Source: SVEL01 sp045125245
Lineage (GTDB): Bacteria; Bacillota; Clostridia; Lachnospirales; Lachnospiraceae
Direction of reading: 5' to 3'
Length of the DNA stretch: 64,000 bases
NCBI GenBank assembly: GCA_045125245.1
Contig: JBGVNF010000021.1
Span: 1 to 64,000 of the forward strand
In this document: positions 44,466 to 51,451 of the stretch, piece by piece
Position numbering within the stretch: the first letter of the stretch is position 1
How the letters are laid out: each line of letters opens with the position of its first letter
Program-made: the position numbers and the translations under genes
The notes under the pieces: model-generated
Databases searched by the model: none
What the model was told of the DNA's origin: nothing
Seen by the model: only the letters and a program-made list of their open reading frames with translations

Positions 44466-44574
44466 CGAACATTTATTCCGAACAGTTGTTTGTTACTTTT
44501 CTATATAATAACACCCGAACAACTGTTTGTCAACATTTTTTCGAACAATTGTTTGCAAATCGAACAAAGGTATG
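44466..44574. promoter_or_regulatory. Cluster of LexA (SOS) boxes between lexA and the LysM gene
   Basis: Three strong copies of CGAAC-N4-GTTTG lie at 44479-44492, 44516-44529 and 44542-44555. Weaker variants are at 44466-44479 (right half ATTCC) and 44561-44574 (right half GTATG). They resemble the Firmicutes DinR/LexA consensus CGAAC-N4-GTTCG. Two lie on the LysM promoter and two on the lexA promoter, so both genes should be repressed by LexA and induced by DNA damage. Confidence 0.93.
44505..44533 (-). promoter_or_regulatory. Promoter of the LysM gene
   Basis: On the - strand TTGACA (44533-44528), 17 bases, TATTAT (44510-44505). A LexA box (44516-44529) lies in the spacer and another just downstream. 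Confidence 0.88.
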
Positions 44575-44581
44575 GTATACT
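44553..44581 (+). promoter_or_regulatory. Promoter of lexA
   Basis: TTGCAA (44553-44558), 17 bases, TATACT (44576-44581) with an extended TG upstream. The -35 overlaps one LexA box and a weak box lies in the spacer, consistent with autorepression. Confidence 0.85.
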
Positions 44582-44636
44582 ATATTTACATTTAAGAAAA
44601 AACTAGAAATTATCATATATTTAAGGAGGTTATGTT

Positions 44637-45254
44637 ATGTCATATGGCAAGATAACACAAAAACAATCAGATATTTTAGAGTTTATTAAAAGCGAGCTCT
44701 TAAGCAAGGGATATCCACCAACTGTACGTGATATCTGTAATGCTGTAAACTTAAAATCTACTTCTTCAGTTCATGCACATCTTGAAACTTTAGAGAAGAA
44801 CGGATACATACGAAGAGACCCTACTAAGCCTAGAGCTATTGAGATAATTGATGAGAATTTCAGCCTTACAGGCCGAGAAATAGTAAATGTTCCTATAGTA
44901 GGCCGTGTCGCAGCTGGTGAACCACTTCTTGCTACACAGAACATTGAGAACTACTTCCCTATTCCTATGGAATTTATGCCTAACAATGATGTCTTTATCC
45001 TTGAAGTTAAGGGTGAAAGTATGATTAATGTAGGTATTTTCGAAGGTGACTGGATAGTTGTTGAAAAGAAAAATACAGCTAGAAATGGTGAAATAATCGT
45101 AGCTTTAGTTGACGATTCTGCCACTGTTAAGACATTCTATAAGGAAGATGGCCATATTCGTCTTCAACCAGAGAATGACACAATGGACCCAATTATAGTG
45201 CCAGATTGCAAGATATTAGGTAAAGTTATTAGTCTTTATAGAAGATTTGTTTAG
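44637..45254 (+). CDS. lexA: LexA repressor
   Basis: SOS repressor and self-cleaving serine protease, 205 residues. The winged-helix DNA-binding domain (ITQKQSDILEFIKSELLSKG) is followed by the cleavage site A93-G94 in VAAGEPL, nucleophile S128 in KGESMINVGI and K165 in DSATVKTF. All are canonical. Start follows AAGGAGGTTATGTT. Neighbour LysM gene and its own promoter carry LexA boxes. Confidence 0.97.
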   Translation: MSYGKITQKQSDILEFIKSELLSKGYPPTVRDICNAVNLKSTSSVHAHLETLEKNGYIRRDPTKPRAIEIIDENFSLTGREIVNVPIVGRVAAGEPLLATQNIENYFPIPMEFMPNNDVFILEVKGESMINVGIFEGDWIVVEKKNTARNGEIIVALVDDSATVKTFYKEDGHIRLQPENDTMDPIIVPDCKILGKVISLYRRFV

Positions 45255-45261
45255 AAACTAT

Positions 45262-45304
45262 CAATAGCCAATGCATTTTGCTTATGCACTGGCTATTGTT
45301 TTTA
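45262..45304 (+). terminator. Terminator after lexA
   Basis: Arms CAATAGCCA (45262-45270) and TGGCTATTG (45290-45298), with inner TGCAT/ATGCA pairing, then five T residues. Confidence 0.93.
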
Positions 45305-45391
45305 TATAAATTATAATTAAATTGTTGCATATAATAATTTATGAACGTTTATTGTTATTTAACAAAATACTATCTAGTAATTACAAATAGT

Positions 45392-46384
45392 TTATTTATC
45401 ATCAACAGTCATAAAGAAAACTTCTTCTTTATCAAAATCATACACCTCATCTATTGTATAGATTTTTGAACCTGCAGTTAAATTATCACCCTTATATGTT
45501 AAATTCTCTGGTTTTGCAATTAAAAAAACAACTCCATCATATCCTTTAGTACATATTACTTCAACAAAATAATCTCCCCCACCAGCACTACCTGAAATTT
45601 CATATGTTATTTTTTTACCATTAATTTCAAATTCTCCTTCACTGCCATTAAAACTATATGCATTTCCAGTATATCTATCGAACGGAATAATTTCATACAA
45701 CTCATGTTCATAATCACACCATATGCTAGTACCTATACCTATATCCATAAGTCCTTTTGAAGTAACCCATTCGCTTGTATCATCTATCAACGCTTCAAAC
45801 TTAGTATCACAATCATGCGAATCATCTACCGAAAAAGCTTTGCTTGTAGCATTTGCTTTTGATGTAATTATATATCCTTTTTTATCAAACCATGTTCTTG
45901 TATCTACTGTATTTTGTGTTGTTGTCTCTTCTTTCTTGACTGTTGTTGTCTCTTGTTTAGATGTGGTGGTCTCTGGCTTTTTAGTTGTTGTTGCCTCTTG
46001 TTTTGGTTTTGTAGTTTCTGGCTTCTTAGTTGTTGTTACCTCTTGCTTTGGTTTTATAGTCTGTGGCTTCTTAGTTGTTGTTACCTCTTGCTTTGGTTTT
46101 GTAGTCTGTGGCTTCTTGGTTGTAGTTATCTCTTGTTTCTTTTTCGTAGTTTCTTCTTGTTTATCAGTTGATACTATCTGTTCTGTTGTCATACTTTCTG
46201 AAGTTACTTTGTCAGCAGTCGTCAAATCTTCTGTTGTTTCTTCCTTCGATATTTCTTCTTTTGACGATTCTTCTAAAATAGTAGACGCAGTTTCTTTTTC
46301 AGCGTTTTTTTCTTTGCCGCAACCTGTAAATACTGTACAACCTATCATAGCTACCATTATTAAATTTAAATATTTTTTTCTCAT
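45392..46384 (-). CDS. Putative lipoprotein with Thr/Lys-rich tandem-repeat linker, unknown function
   Basis: A 330-residue protein. The signal segment ends in a lipobox-like VFTGC (Cys about 22). Residues about 30-165 are a low-complexity linker of Thr, Lys, Pro and Gln with a 15-residue tandem repeat. The C-terminal ~160 residues (from WFDKKGYIITS) form a predicted globular domain, beta-rich, with no family I recognise. It looks like a surface lipoprotein whose domain is held away from the membrane by the linker. The TGase-like gene upstream on this strand has a similar linker. Confidence 0.75.
   Translation of the reverse strand: MRKKYLNLIMVAMIGCTVFTGCGKEKNAEKETASTILEESSKEEISKEETTEDLTTADKVTSESMTTEQIVSTDKQEETTKKKQEITTTKKPQTTKPKQEVTTTKKPQTIKPKQEVTTTKKPETTKPKQEATTTKKPETTTSKQETTTVKKEETTTQNTVDTRTWFDKKGYIITSKANATSKAFSVDDSHDCDTKFEALIDDTSEWVTSKGLMDIGIGTSIWCDYEHELYEIIPFDRYTGNAYSFNGSEGEFEINGKKITYEISGSAGGGDYFVEVICTKGYDGVVFLIAKPENLTYKGDNLTAGSKIYTIDEVYDFDKEEVFFMTVDDK
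45975..46154 (-). repeat. 45-bp tandem repeat in the lipoprotein linker
   Basis: Four 45-bp units begin at 45975, 46020, 46065 and 46110 (+ coordinates); the last is diverged. Each encodes 15 residues of the TTTKKPxTTKPKQEx type. Units keep the reading frame, so copy number can change without breaking the gene. Confidence 0.9.
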
Positions 46385-46452
46385 ATCGTATCTCCTTTAC
46401 TTAGCTTAATAATTAATAATATTGTATCTTATTCATTTATTAAAAAATAATA
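46385..46452. other. Short AT-rich intergenic, no feature seen
   Basis: Holds the ribosome site of the repeat lipoprotein (AAAGGAG, - strand); no clear promoter is visible. Together with the following pseudogene this makes a 325-base gap between intact genes. Confidence 0.5.
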
Positions 46453-46665
46453 TTAATATATTTTATCAATATCTAAAATTTCATATTTTCCATTTCTAGA
46501 ATCAAACCAAGCTATATAGTTAACATCGCCAGAATAAAAAGAATTATCAACACAAATTCCGACTGATTTACCTGAATCGAGATTTTCAAAACAAATTTCT
46601 TCATCAGAAATTTAAAGGTATTTAATATTTGTAATATTTGTAAAATCGTCATTATAAACAGTATC
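46453..46665 (-). pseudogene. Decayed gene remnant between two lipoprotein genes
   Basis: On the - strand one frame reads as good coding sequence toward TAA at 46455-46453 (last residues NGKYEILDIDKIY; upstream NYIAWFDS, GKSVGICVDNSF), but a stop (TAA) interrupts it at 46614-46612, beyond which the same frame resumes (DTVYNDDFTNITNIKY) up to another stop (TAG) at 46668-46666. No start codon or ribosome site remains. The composition matches the neighbouring island. I do not recognise the family. Confidence 0.6.
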
Positions 46666-46709
46666 CTAAAGAAGATTTAAAATCTCTATAATAATAAAAC
46701 TCTATTACA

Positions 46710-48371
46710 CTACTGTTTTTTTAATGTAACCGTTACTCTTCCATCAAAAAACAATCCTACATTCTGAAGATAACCTTCTAATGGCAATTCGTCTAGTATT
46801 TTAAATACTGCTGATTCCAAATCACTACCGTTTGTTATATTTTCATTAGCTACATTTTTTAGTTTGAAAATCACACATATCTTTTCTTTTCCTTCGGCGA
46901 CGCATTGTTCTATGTAGTTTTGTGATTCTTCCATTGATAAGAAAATCTCATAAAAATCATAATTTTCATCCACCGTAGTTAATCTAATATTAAGATGTCT
47001 ATATTTATTCTCATACACATCACCTTCCCACGCAATATTTTCAGCTATTGCACTGTATCTGTGGTACAGTTCCGAACTAATATCATCAACAAATTCACTC
47101 CACACAAATCCTTCTATATTAACCCATACATCAGATAAATTTATTCCTTTTTCTGCGCACATAAATATATATTGTTTTAACTCTTCTACGCTCGATAAGG
47201 TATTGCAACTCTTTAATTTACCATTTTCGTAAGGAAGTGATAGTACATTTTCTGTATATTTTACATAATCACTTATACGTGCCCAACCATATTCACCAAT
47301 CTCTGGCATAATTGAATTTAAAGCAAAATAATAGTAAATACTCTTAGGAATAAATTCCGCATCTATATATAAATAACCTATCTTTTCATACCCTTTTTCT
47401 TTTGCTGTTTTTATAAGATTATACATATCTTCATCAGATTTTACTAATCTATACAATATTTTATCCCATGGCATACCAGCCTGAAAAGCTTGAACTACAA
47501 GAGAGTCATTATCACATATATGTTGCTTAAATTCCTCACTTCTATATTTATACATATCTTTATCTGATAAACAAAAGTAGTAATATGTCATACTACTTTT
47601 ATCCATTGCAACATCAATATTGTACCATTTATCATCAAGTTTAACTTGATTCCAACGTTTCCAATAATCTGTCACTACTGATGTATCGTTTATATCCAAA
47701 TAATATCCTGTTGCATAATCACATTTTATACCAGCATTATCACATAATACCTTAAAGGCAACAGAAAACTCTCCATCATCTGCTTTTTTTTCTTTTAATA
47801 CTCGTATTCCTACATCATAAATAGGAATCCCTGGAAATATCATATTAATTTCTTTACTATTAATTTCCATAAGCAAATAATCATAAATTGCCTTAACTTT
47901 TTCAAAATCGCTCATATCAGATTTTATTATTTTTGATAAGATATTCTTTACAAAAATAATATCTTCTTCCGCATAATGATATGTATATACATTTTCTTCA
48001 CTAGATATATTATTATTTTGGCCATGGTTGTATGTAGTATATTCTTCTGATATATTTTGCTTTTTTGATGTAGTTTCCTTTTTCTTTACAGTTGTAGTTT
48101 CTTTTTTTTTAGTAACTTCTGCGCTATCTTTAGTTATAAGTTCTTCTGTTGTGAGAGTGATTTTTTGATTTTCTGTTGTTGTTTGTTCATAATTTTCATT
48201 CTGGTTAATAGTAGTTGTTTCTGAAATCATTGAACTATCCGTTTCGTTATTATAAGAATTAACTTTAGTTGTATAAACTTCACTATTTCTTATTATTTTT
48301 TTACAACTTACACATAAAAAACAAAACATAATCATAAAAACTATTATGTAACTATATTTTTTTATTTTCAT
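46710..48371 (-). CDS. Putative lipoprotein with transglutaminase-like domain lacking catalytic residues
   Basis: A 553-residue secreted protein. The signal segment ends in FLCVSC (possible lipobox), followed by a Thr/Lys/Glu-rich linker to about residue 120. Residues about 135-280 resemble a transglutaminase/protease-like fold: EKVKAIYDYLLMEI, then WNQVKLDDKWYNIDVAMD. In active members Cys sits seven residues before the AF of GxCxGYAxAF and His in HAWN. Here the Cys position is Asp (KADDGEFSVAF) and HAWN reads KRWN, while the Asp (IDVAMD) remains. The C-terminal ~270 residues are unrecognised. Start ATG 48371 follows GATGAGG at five bases. Confidence 0.72.
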   Translation of the reverse strand: MKIKKYSYIIVFMIMFCFLCVSCKKIIRNSEVYTTKVNSYNNETDSSMISETTTINQNENYEQTTTENQKITLTTEELITKDSAEVTKKKETTTVKKKETTSKKQNISEEYTTYNHGQNNNISSEENVYTYHYAEEDIIFVKNILSKIIKSDMSDFEKVKAIYDYLLMEINSKEINMIFPGIPIYDVGIRVLKEKKADDGEFSVAFKVLCDNAGIKCDYATGYYLDINDTSVVTDYWKRWNQVKLDDKWYNIDVAMDKSSMTYYYFCLSDKDMYKYRSEEFKQHICDNDSLVVQAFQAGMPWDKILYRLVKSDEDMYNLIKTAKEKGYEKIGYLYIDAEFIPKSIYYYFALNSIMPEIGEYGWARISDYVKYTENVLSLPYENGKLKSCNTLSSVEELKQYIFMCAEKGINLSDVWVNIEGFVWSEFVDDISSELYHRYSAIAENIAWEGDVYENKYRHLNIRLTTVDENYDFYEIFLSMEESQNYIEQCVAEGKEKICVIFKLKNVANENITNGSDLESAVFKILDELPLEGYLQNVGLFFDGRVTVTLKKQ

Positions 48372-48387
48372 AGGCACCTCATCATCT

Positions 48388-48416
48388 ATTTTAGAGTTTA
48401 TAACTCTATTTTGTAA
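48388..48416 (-). promoter_or_regulatory. Promoter P1 with palindromic operator upstream of the TGase-like lipoprotein
   Basis: On the - strand TTACAA (48416-48411), 17-base spacer, TAAAAT (48393-48388). The spacer and -10 contain the palindrome TAGAGTT-TAT-AACTCTA (48392-48408). An identical 20-base block is at 48791-48810. A TATAAA at the operator's centre could be an alternative -10. Confidence 0.65.
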
Positions 48417-48435
48417 TATAAGTCCATTATTTTTG

Positions 48436-48441
48436 TATAAT
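48436..48441 (+). promoter_or_regulatory. -10 of the XRE regulator promoter
   Basis: TATAAT at 48436-48441, 55 bases before the gene. The best -35 is TTGTAA at 48411-48416 (19-base spacing), which overlaps the -35 of P1 on the other strand, so the two promoters are back to back beside the operator. Confidence 0.5.
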
Positions 48442-48495
48442 ATCTATAGTATTAAATGTTTACTAGCATCAAGATAATCGTCATTGGAGAACTAT

Positions 48496-48720
48496 ATGAA
48501 ATATAACAAACGAATTCGCGAATTACGCGAGGATCATAGCTATACACAACAGAATATAGCATCACTATTGAACATAGGTCAACGCACTTATGCTGACTAT
48601 GAAAGTGGTAAAACTCGTATTCCTGTCGATAGTCTTATTATTTTAGCTAAATATTATGATGTATCCGTAGATTATATTAGTGGTGCAAGCAATATTAAAA
48701 CATCATATCCTACACAATAA
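48496..48720 (+). CDS. XRE-family helix-turn-helix regulator
   Basis: A 74-residue single-domain regulator: KRIRELREDHSYTQQNIASLLNIGQRTYADYESGKT gives the HTH with the second helix typical of Cro/CI-like repressors, and DSLIILAKYYDVSVDYISG follows. No C-terminal sensor domain. It lies between two identical palindromes at 48389-48408 and 48791-48810, which are the natural candidate binding sites. ATG 48496 with GGAG six bases before it is preferred to TTG 48484. Confidence 0.9.
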   Translation: MKYNKRIRELREDHSYTQQNIASLLNIGQRTYADYESGKTRIPVDSLIILAKYYDVSVDYISGASNIKTSYPTQ

Positions 48721-48735
48721 ATATTGTATGTTCTC

Positions 48736-48780
48736 ATAACTACTGAGATACTAGTGCTACTTTTCTTAGTAGTTATTTTA
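48736..48780 (+). terminator. Terminator after the XRE gene
   Basis: Arms ATAACTACTGAGA and TCTTAGTAGTTAT (13 paired with one G-T), then TTTA/TTA sequence. It lies between the XRE stop and the second operator. Confidence 0.75.
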
Positions 48781-48789
48781 TTAATATAT

Positions 48790-48818
48790 ATTTTAGAGTT
48801 TATAACTCTAAATGTCAA
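48790..48818 (-). promoter_or_regulatory. Promoter P2 with identical operator, reading antisense over the XRE gene
   Basis: On the - strand TTGACA (48818-48813), 17-base spacer, TAAAAT (48795-48790). The same 20-base palindromic block as in P1 (48791-48810) fills the spacer. Transcription would run toward lower coordinates through the XRE gene in antisense and into P1. No ORF on the - strand between 48390 and 48780 is convincing. Confidence 0.65.
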
Positions 48819-48855
48819 CATAAAAAATTATACTCAATTTCTTACTAATAAATTT

Positions 48856-49506
48856 CTATTCCGTTCCAAATAAATACTTTCTAAATAACTCAGCTGTAGC
48901 TTCCTCGCCCAATGCCTTCTTAAATACATCAGTAGATGGACCACCATTTTTAAGCAATCCTTCCACATATACAGACGCTTTCTCCTGCTTTTTCTTTGTA
49001 TCTACATCGCTTCCGCCATTAACAGTATTAATATACGCCTGGAAATGCTCCATCGCATACTCATCGAACAATTCCTTGTCCTTCTTAATTTTACCCTTAA
49101 CAGATACGCTTTCCTCAAGCTTTATACTGTCATACCAATGTTCACCTAAGTCATGCTTTGGTATGTCATCATACTTATCATTTACCTTATCAATATCCTC
49201 AAATTCAGATGGATGGATTATAGTATCGTAAAGCTCTATAATCAAGGTATCGTTTCCCATAGCATGAACTCTATCATAAGAATACAATGGTAAATCCTTC
49301 TCTATAGCATTAATAATCAGTGTATCCATCTTCATAAGTCCAAAGAACCCCTTTGCTGTCATAACCGACACATGACCAAGCCCCTTTGCATAATAGGCCT
49401 TTATATCAAATTTCATACCTTTAGCTTTAATTTTAGAGTATTCCTTTACATCAATCTCTTCCAATTTAAATGACTTTTCTATAATCTTTAGCATCTTATT
49501 TAACAT
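48856..49506 (-). CDS. Conserved-looking protein of unknown function
   Basis: A 216-residue soluble protein without signal or membrane segment. Notable stretches: MKFDIKAYYAKGLGHVSVM, DLPLYSYDRVHAMGNDTLIIEL, HPSEFEDIDKVN and GLLKNGGPSTDVFKKALGEEATAELFRKYLFG. I do not recognise the family with confidence; the DLPLYSYD...TLIIELYDT layout recalls ferredoxin-dependent bilin reductases, but this is weak. It follows rsfS on the same strand. ATG 49506 has GGGGTGG upstream; GTG 49515 is an alternative. Confidence 0.65.
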   Translation of the reverse strand: MLNKMLKIIEKSFKLEEIDVKEYSKIKAKGMKFDIKAYYAKGLGHVSVMTAKGFFGLMKMDTLIINAIEKDLPLYSYDRVHAMGNDTLIIELYDTIIHPSEFEDIDKVNDKYDDIPKHDLGEHWYDSIKLEESVSVKGKIKKDKELFDEYAMEHFQAYINTVNGGSDVDTKKKQEKASVYVEGLLKNGGPSTDVFKKALGEEATAELFRKYLFGTE

Positions 49507-49548
49507 ATTGTCCACCCCACAATCATTAAATTATAGTAACTATTCAAC

Positions 49549-49887
49549 TTACATTTCTATCTCAACAAGCTTACCATCTTTCCAGATTCTTTCTAAATCA
49601 TAGAATAATCTGTCATCCTGATTAAATACATGTACTATAAAATCGCCGTAATCCATTAAAATCCAATTGCCTGATGGATAACCCTCCACCTGTCTACAAT
49701 GAATATTAAGCTTAAGCATTTCCTCTTCTACACTGTCAGCAAGAGCCTGTACCTGATTCTTGTTAGAACCACTAGCTATAATAAAATAATCTGCCATTAC
49801 AGAAATCTCACTTATATCAAGAACTTTAATATCTATTCCCTTCTTATCATCAAGGGCATTGTATACTGTCTTAATTGTCTGATTCAT
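49549..49887 (-). CDS. rsfS: Ribosomal silencing factor RsfS
   Basis: Binds ribosomal protein L14 and blocks subunit joining when nutrients are scarce. The 112-residue protein has the family's KKGIDIKVLDISEIS, VMADYFIIASGSNKNQVQALAD and NWILMDYGDFIVHVF motifs. It starts right after the yqeK stop (taaATG) with AAAAAGGAGA inside the yqeK end, so it is translationally linked. Confidence 0.96.
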   Translation of the reverse strand: MNQTIKTVYNALDDKKGIDIKVLDISEISVMADYFIIASGSNKNQVQALADSVEEEMLKLNIHCRQVEGYPSGNWILMDYGDFIVHVFNQDDRLFYDLERIWKDGKLVEIEM

Positions 49888-50484
49888 TTAATTATTCTCC
49901 TTTTTATCATGAATTTCTTTATAGAAAAGGAATGTGTCCTTTGTTAATTCATCCTTTTCACCTTCACCTTTATCTAAATAATCTAAGGTGTCCTTTAATA
50001 TCATATACATAGCTTCATCTATATCTATAAACGCTATTTGACGAATTTCTTTTAAATTTGGCGCTTTGTCACGACCTGGTTCTATATAATCAGCGATAAA
50101 AATGATTTTTTCAAGCAATGTCATATCTGGCTTTCCAGTTGTATGAAATCGTATAGCTGATATAACTTCCTCATCATCGATACCATAAAGCTTATTAGCA
50201 TATACAGCTCCTAATTTACTATGAATGAGAAACGGATTTCTCTTTTCCACATCTGTAAGCTCGATTTTATATTTCTTACAGTCATCAAACTTATCCTCAT
50301 CATCAATGCATTTAGCACAATCATGAAGTAAGCCTGCTATTTCAGCTTTATCTATATCCACACCATATCTCATAGCAAGGGATGCCGCTGTAAATTCTAC
50401 GCCTAAAGTATGCTCATATCTAGCTTTAGTCATTACATCCTTCACTTTTTTCCTAAGCTTCTTATAATAATCTCTATCGCTCAT
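49888..50484 (-). CDS. yqeK: YqeK, HD-domain bis(5'-nucleosyl)-tetraphosphatase (symmetrical)
   Basis: Cleaves Ap4A-type dinucleotides in homologues. The 198-residue HD-superfamily protein has the metal-binding H/HD residues in EHTLGVEFTAASLA, GLLHDCAKC and IRFHTTGKPDM. The nadD-yqeK-rsfS order is the classical Firmicutes arrangement. Confidence 0.94.
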   Translation of the reverse strand: MSDRDYYKKLRKKVKDVMTKARYEHTLGVEFTAASLAMRYGVDIDKAEIAGLLHDCAKCIDDEDKFDDCKKYKIELTDVEKRNPFLIHSKLGAVYANKLYGIDDEEVISAIRFHTTGKPDMTLLEKIIFIADYIEPGRDKAPNLKEIRQIAFIDIDEAMYMILKDTLDYLDKGEGEKDELTKDTFLFYKEIHDKKENN

Positions 50485-50524
50485 TTTATATATTTAGCCT
50501 TTCGATTTAGTATAATCGTAGCTG

Positions 50525-51127
50525 CTACGCATCTGCGATTTTATATAATTGATTTTCTTTAATGTATTTTCTAACAGAATCTGGAATATCGTCAAAGTCT
50601 CCAGCTCTAATCTCCGTAGAGGATACATCCATAGGTTGCATCTTTACCATTCTTATATCTGCATTATATTTTTCATTTAACTCATTAATACGACTAATTA
50701 ACGCTTCATTAAATAAATCATCTCTACCAGCCGCAAGTAATATACAATTAGCTAGTACGATTTCTGGATGATACCATTTTTCAATGTTTTCTAAAGAATC
50801 GCCACCTATAATAAAATAGTACTCATTTTCAGGATAATCCTTCTTTAATAAAGTAAGAGTCTCTGCTGTATATATATAACCTTCACGTCTTTGCTCATAA
50901 GTTGATAATTCCATAAAACTGTAAGGTTCTATAGCTACTTTAACCATATTATTTCTATGGGTTACATCCACAATAGTTGTCCCTGCTTTATGTGGTGGAT
51001 TAGGTGAAACCATTATCCATACTTTATCAAGATTATGCTGCTCATAAGCTTCCTTTGCTAACATAAGGTGACCATTGTGAATAGGATTAAATGTGCCACC
51101 TAATATACCTATTTTCTTCTTAGCCAT
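50525..51127 (-). CDS. nadD: Nicotinate-nucleotide adenylyltransferase
   Basis: Adds AMP to nicotinate mononucleotide in NAD synthesis. In 200 residues: GILGGTFNPIHNGHLMLAKEA nucleotide-binding motif, and MDVSSTEIRAG near the end. ATG 51127 is preferred because GGAG lies seven bases upstream; ATG 51139 (overlapping the yhbY stop) has no site. Confidence 0.95.
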   Translation of the reverse strand: MAKKKIGILGGTFNPIHNGHLMLAKEAYEQHNLDKVWIMVSPNPPHKAGTTIVDVTHRNNMVKVAIEPYSFMELSTYEQRREGYIYTAETLTLLKKDYPENEYYFIIGGDSLENIEKWYHPEIVLANCILLAAGRDDLFNEALISRINELNEKYNADIRMVKMQPMDVSSTEIRAGDFDDIPDSVRKYIKENQLYKIADA

Positions 51128-51138
51128 AATAATCTCCA

Positions 51139-51432
51139 TTATTTTGTAGGAAGAACAATCTTTGGATTTTCCTTACGTGGTCTATATAAAACAATCTTTC
51201 TACCTATAACCTGAACTACCTGAGAATTTGTTCTCTCAGCAAAGATTTCTGCAAGAACCTTTGGCTCATCAGCACAATTCTTAAGAACGTTCATTTTAAT
51301 AAGTTCTCTTGCTTCTAAAGCTTCATCTATTGATTTTGTGAATTCAGGTGTTGCACTAGACTTACCTACGTGTAAGATAGTTTCGGTAGTACTGGCAATT
51401 GATTTTAAATATGCTCTCTGTTTGCTTGTCAT
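51139..51432 (-). CDS. yhbY: YhbY-family RNA-binding protein (CRM domain)
   Basis: A 97-residue CRM-domain protein associated with pre-50S ribosomes. Family motifs: MTSKQRAYLKSIAS, VGKSSATPEFTKSIDEAL, ARELIKMNVLKN and QVIGRKIVLYR. It begins with AAAGGAGC just downstream of the fold-back element. Confidence 0.94.
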   Translation of the reverse strand: MTSKQRAYLKSIASTTETILHVGKSSATPEFTKSIDEALEARELIKMNVLKNCADEPKVLAEIFAERTNSQVVQVIGRKIVLYRPRKENPKIVLPTK

Positions 51433-51451
51433 ATTAGCTCCTTTCTTTGAG

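Noticed and set aside
45975..46154. Possible CRISPR array
   Set aside because: Units are contiguous, in frame inside a coding region, and there are no variable spacers between them.
45723..46409. 228-codon + strand frame opposite the repeat lipoprotein
   Set aside because: Low-complexity Val/Ser/Phe sequence produced by the antisense of Thr/Lys codons; no ribosome site.
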